From Stenotrophomonas sp. MMGLT7 (GTDB taxonomy: Bacteria; Pseudomonadota; Gammaproteobacteria; Xanthomonadales; Xanthomonadaceae), in contig NZ_JAJOZS010000011.1 in NCBI RefSeq assembly GCF_021168555.1, positions 1 to 64,000 of the forward strand: a stretch of DNA of 64,000 nt, given 5' to 3'. A model generated the notes under the pieces. That model did not search any database. It was not told the DNA's origin and was given only the letters and a program-made list of their open reading frames with translations. Of this stretch, positions 58,604 through 64,000 are shown one piece after another (within the stretch, counting starts at the first letter, position 1; each line of letters begins with the position of its first letter). A program made the translations under genes and the position numbers.

Positions 58604-60349
58604 CTACTCGGCCTGGACCTTCGCCAACCCCACCGGGTTGCGCGGATCGCTGCCGCCGCTGAGGGTGTTGGTGGTGCGGTCCCACTCCACCGTCTGCAGG
58701 TTGCCCCAGACATGGCTGGAGCCGCGGCCGCCGGCGGCCTCGTCGCCGGGCAGCTTGAGGGTATGGCCCAGCGCCTGCAGCCCGCGTATGGTCTCCGGGG
58801 AGAAGGTGCCGCTCTCGGCTTCGATCACGTCCGGCAGCCACTGGTGGTGGTAGCGCGGCAGTGCGGCCACCTGCTGCGCGCTCAGGCCGTCGTCGTAGCC
58901 GAGGATGCCCAGCAGCACCATGGTGATGATGCGGCTGCCGCCCGGGGTACCGAGCACCGCGACTTTGTCGGCCGACTCCATGAAGGTCGGCGTCATCGAG
59001 CTGAGCGGGCGCTTGCCCGGCTTGGGCGCGTTGGCCTCGTAGCCCATCACGCCGAAGGCGTTGGGGGTTCCGGGCTTGAGCGCGAAGTCGTCCATCTCGT
59101 TGTTGAGCAGCACGCCGGTGCCACGGGGGATCAGGCCCGATCCATACAGCAGGTTGACGGTCTGGGTGGCCGCCACCCGGTTGCCTTCGCGGTCGATGAT
59201 CGAGAAGTGCGTGGTCTCGTCGTCCTCCAGCGGCGTCGGGTTGCCCGACAGCAGGTCGCTGGGGGTGGCCTTGTCCGGATTGATGGTCGAGCGCAGGCCC
59301 AGCGCGTAGTCCTTGCTCAGCAACACCCGCTGCGGCACCTGGGTGAAGTCCGGATCGCCCAGGAAGAAGGTGCGGTCGCGATAGGCGCGGCGCATGGCTT
59401 CCACCACCAGGTGGGTGCGCTGCACCGGGTCCATGCCCTTCAGCTGGTAGCCTTCCAGGATCTGCAGCATCTCGGCCAGGGCGATGCCGCCGGAGGAGGT
59501 CGGCGGCGCGGTGGTGATCTTCCAGCCGCGATAGTCGAACGCGATCGGCGTGCGCAGCTTGACCCGGTAGTTCGCCAGCTCCTGGGCGGTCCAGCTGCCG
59601 CCGGCCTGCTTCACCCCGGCCAGCAGCTTCCTCGCGGTCTCGCCGCGGTAGAAGCCGTCGAAGCCCTTGTCGGCCAGCAGTTTCAGGGTGTTCGCCAGCT
59701 CCGGCTGGCGGAAGATGTCGCCCTCGGCGATCGGCTTGCCGTTGCGCAGGTAGACCTCGCGGGTGCCGGGGTAGCGCTCCATCACCTCGCGCCGCGACTG
59801 GTAGCCGCGCGCCATGCGCGCGTACACCGGGAACCCTTCGCCGGCGATGCGGATGGCCGGCGCCAGCGACGCCTTCAGCGGCAGGCGGCCATGCTTGCCC
59901 GCCAGTTCCACCAGCGCGGCGGGCAGCCCCGGAATCGCCGCCGACCACGGCCCGTTCACCGAACGCTCGCGGTCCAGGTCGCCGTTCTTGTCCAGGAACT
60001 TGTCGGGCGTGGCCGACTGCGGCGCGTACTCGCGCGCATCCAGGAACAGGTCCTGGCCGCTGCTGACGTCGTGCAGCAGGAAGAAGCCGCCGCCGCCCAG
60101 GCCCGAGCTGATCGGCTCGACCACCGACAGCGTCGAGGAAACCGCCACCGCCGCGTCGAACGCGTTGCCGCCCTGGCGCAGGATCTCCAGCCCCGCCTCG
60201 GTAGCGAGCGCGTGCCCGCTGGCGATGGCCGCCCCGGGCGGGTGCGCCGCGGGCGCCTGCGCGCCGCCGCCGGCCTGCGCCAGCGGTGCCAGCAACAGTG
60301 CGGCCAGCAGGAAGAACCGCGAAAGCGGCTTGCTCGACGGGGTTCTCAT
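58604..60349 (-). CDS. ggt: Gamma-glutamyltranspeptidase
   Basis: A periplasmic enzyme that cleaves the gamma-glutamyl bond of glutathione and similar peptides. The 581-residue precursor has a signal peptide (1-26, FFLLAALLLAPLAQA). It should self-cleave before Thr379 in DDETTHFSIID, giving large and small subunits; GTPGGSRIITMVL and the PLSSM motif (KRPLSSMTPTFM) are conserved. The start ATG 60349 overlaps the ferredoxin stop by four bases. Confidence 0.94.
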   Translation of the reverse strand: MRTPSSKPLSRFFLLAALLLAPLAQAGGGAQAPAAHPPGAAIASGHALATEAGLEILRQGGNAFDAAVAVSSTLSVVEPISSGLGGGGFFLLHDVSSGQDLFLDAREYAPQSATPDKFLDKNGDLDRERSVNGPWSAAIPGLPAALVELAGKHGRLPLKASLAPAIRIAGEGFPVYARMARGYQSRREVMERYPGTREVYLRNGKPIAEGDIFRQPELANTLKLLADKGFDGFYRGETARKLLAGVKQAGGSWTAQELANYRVKLRTPIAFDYRGWKITTAPPTSSGGIALAEMLQILEGYQLKGMDPVQRTHLVVEAMRRAYRDRTFFLGDPDFTQVPQRVLLSKDYALGLRSTINPDKATPSDLLSGNPTPLEDDETTHFSIIDREGNRVAATQTVNLLYGSGLIPRGTGVLLNNEMDDFALKPGTPNAFGVMGYEANAPKPGKRPLSSMTPTFMESADKVAVLGTPGGSRIITMVLLGILGYDDGLSAQQVAALPRYHHQWLPDVIEAESGTFSPETIRGLQALGHTLKLPGDEAAGGRGSSHVWGNLQTVEWDRTTNTLSGGSDPRNPVGLAKVQAE

Positions 60350-60630
60350 TTGAGCGCGGGCTCCTGTTCGTACAGTTCGGGATGATCGTGCTGCAACCGG
60401 CGCAGCTTTGCCAGCAAGGCGCCCTGGTCCTCGGGATGGGCCGGATCCGGATCGATGCATTCCACCGGGCATACCACCACGCACTGCGGCTCGTCGAAGT
60501 GCCCCACGCACTCGGTGCAGCGGGCCGGGTCGATCAGGTAGATCGTCTCGCCCATGGAGATGGCATGGTTGGGGCAAGCCGGCTCGCAGACATCGCAGTT
60601 GACGCACAGCTCGTTGATTTTCAGGGACAT
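60346..60630 (-). CDS. 2[4Fe-4S] ferredoxin of the YfhL type
   Basis: A 94-residue electron carrier. The first cluster motif is CVNCDVCEPACP; the second is CTECVGHFDEPQCVVVCP, with the longer Cys-Cys spacing that marks the YfhL/AlvIn ferredoxins. A Glu-rich C-terminal helix follows. It lies between the lipoprotein gene and ggt and is coupled to ggt by ATGA; this ferredoxin-near-coaD arrangement is common in gammaproteobacteria. Confidence 0.93.
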   Translation of the reverse strand: MSLKINELCVNCDVCEPACPNHAISMGETIYLIDPARCTECVGHFDEPQCVVVCPVECIDPDPAHPEDQGALLAKLRRLQHDHPELYEQEPALK

Positions 60631-61014
60631 GGGGGTGATTCGGGCCCTTCGGCCGGTATGCGGGGTTCGGAATCGCCGGCTGCCGCGCTCGCGCGGAACG
60701 GATCACCCGCGCAGGCGCGATCGCCGATGCGGTCCCTGCTCTGGCTGTCCGCACGCACGCGTGGGCACTGGCGTATGTCGAGCTTACCGCGAAAACGCAT
60801 CGCCCCGCCTGCGCGGGGCGATGCCGGGACGCGGATCCGGTCGCCCGGATCGCCTTCCCTCCCCCTTCGGGAAGGGGATGGGAATGACACGGCGGCGAAG
60901 GCGTGACCGCAGCCGCGGCGGCTTGCCGGATTCAGGAAAGTCTCTGAATCCCCGCCTGCGCGGGGATGACGCAATGGCAAAGGCGTGACCGCCGTGCGGC
61001 CACGCGCCATTGCG
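60631..61014. other. 384-base intergenic region with degenerate repeats
   Basis: No gene seen. It contains short imperfect hairpins (ATCGCCCCG-CCTG-CGCGGGGCGAT near 60800 and ATCCCCGCCTGCGCGGGGAT near 60950) and a direct repeat GGCGTGACCGC at both ends of the last 90 bases (near 60900 and 60983). These look like decayed small repeats. Confidence 0.5.
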
Positions 61015-61512
61015 TCACTTGGCCTCGACGAACACGTACTCGGCGCCGGTGGGCTGGATCGCCGCCTGCGCGCGCGCGTTGTCGGCGGCTTCGCCGATGA
61101 ACAGCACGCGCACGCCCTTCATCGAGTCCGGCTGCACGTCCTTGAACACCGCGGTGATCATGTCGGCCATCTTGGCCGAGGCCGAGGAGCCGAACGCCAG
61201 CAGGTTGCCCGGCTGGACGCCGCGACCGACGGCGGTGGTGGCACTCTCGACCTGGCGGTCGTACTTGGCCTGGAACTCCGGATCCGATTCCGGCGGCAGG
61301 TAGTACAGGAACGGATTGTTGGTGATGCTGCCCATGTTCTGGCCGACCACCGCCTGCAGGTACTGCTTCCAGCCGGCGTCGTCGTCCTTGGCAGGAACGG
61401 TGAGCGCGGGCTGCGCGTCGGCGGCGGGCGCGGCGGCTTCCTGCTTCTTGCAGGCGGCCAGCGACAGGACGGCCATCGAGGCGATCAGGATCAAACGGAT
61501 GCTGTTCTTCAT
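61015..61512 (-). CDS. Hypothetical lipoprotein
   Basis: A 165-residue protein with a lipoprotein signal (lipobox LAAC, Cys about 21, then KKQ). An Ala/Pro-rich linker is followed by a compact domain (about 45-165) with WKQYLQAVVGQNMGSITNNP and VRVLFIGEAADNARAQAAIQ. I do not recognise the family. The residues after the Cys (Lys-Lys) favour sorting to the outer membrane. It lies 46 bases after coaD and may be co-transcribed with it. Confidence 0.8.
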   Translation of the reverse strand: MKNSIRLILIASMAVLSLAACKKQEAAAPAADAQPALTVPAKDDDAGWKQYLQAVVGQNMGSITNNPFLYYLPPESDPEFQAKYDRQVESATTAVGRGVQPGNLLAFGSSASAKMADMITAVFKDVQPDSMKGVRVLFIGEAADNARAQAAIQPTGAEYVFVEAK

Positions 61513-61558
61513 CGGAGTTCTCTTTGGTGGATGCGGTGAATGCGGAACGGGGCTCGGG

Positions 61559-62972
<1,414 letters not shown>

Positions 62973-63149
62973 GTACCCGTCCCGGCCTCCTGGAATCGGC
63001 CGCCATTATCGCCCGCCGCCACGGCCGCGCTTGTGGCGGCCGGCCGGGTTTGGCAAGGTACGACGCTTGCGCGGCCCGCTCCCGGCGCCGCGTGCCATCA
63101 GCGCCGGAGCGCCGCCGCGCCGGACCGCCATGCCACTTGGGGATACCGA

Positions 63150-64000
63150 ATGCTGAAATCTCTGTCGAGGGTCAAACCGGTCGAACCGGCCGCACATGTC
63201 GATGCCGGCGAACCGGTCGAGGGCAGCCTGGAGGGCGAAGCCTCGCTGAAAAGGACCCTGACGGCGAAGCATCTGATCCTGCTCGGCATCGGCGCGGTGA
63301 TCGGCGCCGGCATCTTCGTGCTGACCGGCCAGGCCGCGGCCAACCACGCCGGCCCGGCGGTGATGCTGTCGTTCGTGCTGGCCGGCTTCGCCTGCGCCCT
63401 GGCCGGGCTGTGCTATGCCGAGTTCGCGGCGATGCTGCCGGTCTCCGGCAGCGCCTACTCCTATTCCTATGCCACCCTCGGCGAGGGCGTGGCCTGGTTC
63501 ATCGGCTGGTGCCTGGTGCTGGAGTACCTGTTCGCCTCCTCGAGCGTGGCGGTGGGCTGGTCGGCCTACCTGATCAGCTTCATCACCACCACCTTGCACC
63601 TGCCGTTCCCGGCGGCGCTGGCGCAGGCGCCGCTGGCCTGGAGGGACGGCGGCTTCCACCCGTCCGGCGGCATCATCGACCTGCCGGCGGTGCTGATCGT
63701 CGTCGCGGTCAGCGCGCTGCTGTACCGCGGCGTGACCCAGTCGGCGCTGGCCAACGCGATCGTGGTGGCGATCAAGATCACCGTGATCTGCCTGTTCATC
63801 GCCTTCGGCGCAATGCACATCGACGTCGCCAACTGGACCCCCTTCATCCCGGAGAACAACGGCACCGTCGGCGAGTTCGGCTGGAGCGGCGTATTCCGCG
63901 CCGCCTCGATCGTGTTCTTCGCCTACATCGGCTTCGACGCGGTCTCCACCGCCGCCGGCGAGGCCAAGAACCCGCAGCGCGACATGCCGATCGGCATCCT
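63150..64000 (+). CDS. APC-family amino-acid permease (partial, cut by window end)
   Basis: The first 283 residues of an inner-membrane amino-acid transporter. After a polar N-terminus of about 35 residues come TM1 with the substrate motif GIGAVIGAGIFVLTGQAA, TM2-TM3 (SGSAYSYSYATLGEG) and, near the cut, FFAYIGFDAVSTAAGEAKNP, typical of cationic amino-acid transporters (YfnA/CAT type). ATG 63150 is the first start; the ribosome site is weak. The 3' part lies beyond base 64000. Confidence 0.9.
   Translation, partial: MLKSLSRVKPVEPAAHVDAGEPVEGSLEGEASLKRTLTAKHLILLGIGAVIGAGIFVLTGQAAANHAGPAVMLSFVLAGFACALAGLCYAEFAAMLPVSGSAYSYSYATLGEGVAWFIGWCLVLEYLFASSSVAVGWSAYLISFITTTLHLPFPAALAQAPLAWRDGGFHPSGGIIDLPAVLIVVAVSALLYRGVTQSALANAIVVAIKITVICLFIAFGAMHIDVANWTPFIPENNGTVGEFGWSGVFRAASIVFFAYIGFDAVSTAAGEAKNPQRDMPIGI

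Overview
This is a GC-rich window from a motile gammaproteobacterium of the Xanthomonadaceae (Lysobacteraceae). The rpoN-vemR-fleQ order, the degenerate PilZ gene beside fliS, the GTAG-type REP repeats and the GGGATTC/GGGATTG heptad repeats all point there. I cannot fix the genus. No tRNA, rRNA, CRISPR array, insertion sequence or prophage was recognised.

Left part (1-36.3 kb, mostly + strand): a nearly complete late flagellar and chemotaxis cluster. It runs fliD, fliS, a fliT-like gene, a PilZ-like gene, a LuxR-type response regulator, rpoN, vemR, fleQ, [aldehyde dehydrogenase], fliE-F-G-H-I-J-K, fliL-M-N-O-P, [ankB and katB on the opposite strand], fliQ-R, a propeller-GGDEF diguanylate cyclase, flhB-A-F-G, fliA, cheY, cheZ, cheA. 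Six sites matching the sigma-54 -24/-12 consensus lie upstream of fliD, rpoN, fliE, fliL, fliQ and flhB. Four FliA (sigma-28) type sites lie upstream of fliD, fliS and the diguanylate cyclase and inside flhF before flhG. This supports a hierarchy in which RpoN/FleQ switch on the basal-body and export operons and FliA then switches on later genes. Two non-flagellar inserts break the cluster: a Sad/GabD-like aldehyde dehydrogenase with a perfect FNR-type box, and a katB-ankB periplasmic catalase pair that separates fliP from fliQ.

Middle part (36.4-52.3 kb): an RND efflux pump and its membrane fusion protein (- strand), a TetR repressor diverging from an outer-membrane efflux lipoprotein across a well-formed operator, then secF-secD-yajC-tgt-queA (- strand), an Lrp/AsnC regulator diverging from a class III aminotransferase, and an inorganic pyrophosphatase with an apparent signal peptide.

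Right part (52.5-64 kb): a likely organic-phosphate scavenging operon on the - strand (TonB-dependent receptor, beta-propeller phytase lipoprotein, purple-acid-type phosphatase) with a PhoB-like promoter arrangement; upp; then ggt, ferredoxin, lipoprotein, coaD and NUDIX genes on the - strand; and an APC amino-acid permease cut by the window end.

Intergenic spaces are densely colonised by small repeats. There are inverted pairs of GTAG-type REPs with several interchangeable hairpin arms, three copies of a MITE-like inverted repeat of about 130 bp, and six heptad-repeat elements, some with G-quadruplex potential. The most interesting coding observation is a shared short motif (S-[QD]-D-x3-ALL) in FliM, in CheZ and twice in the CheA linker, where a P2 domain would normally sit.
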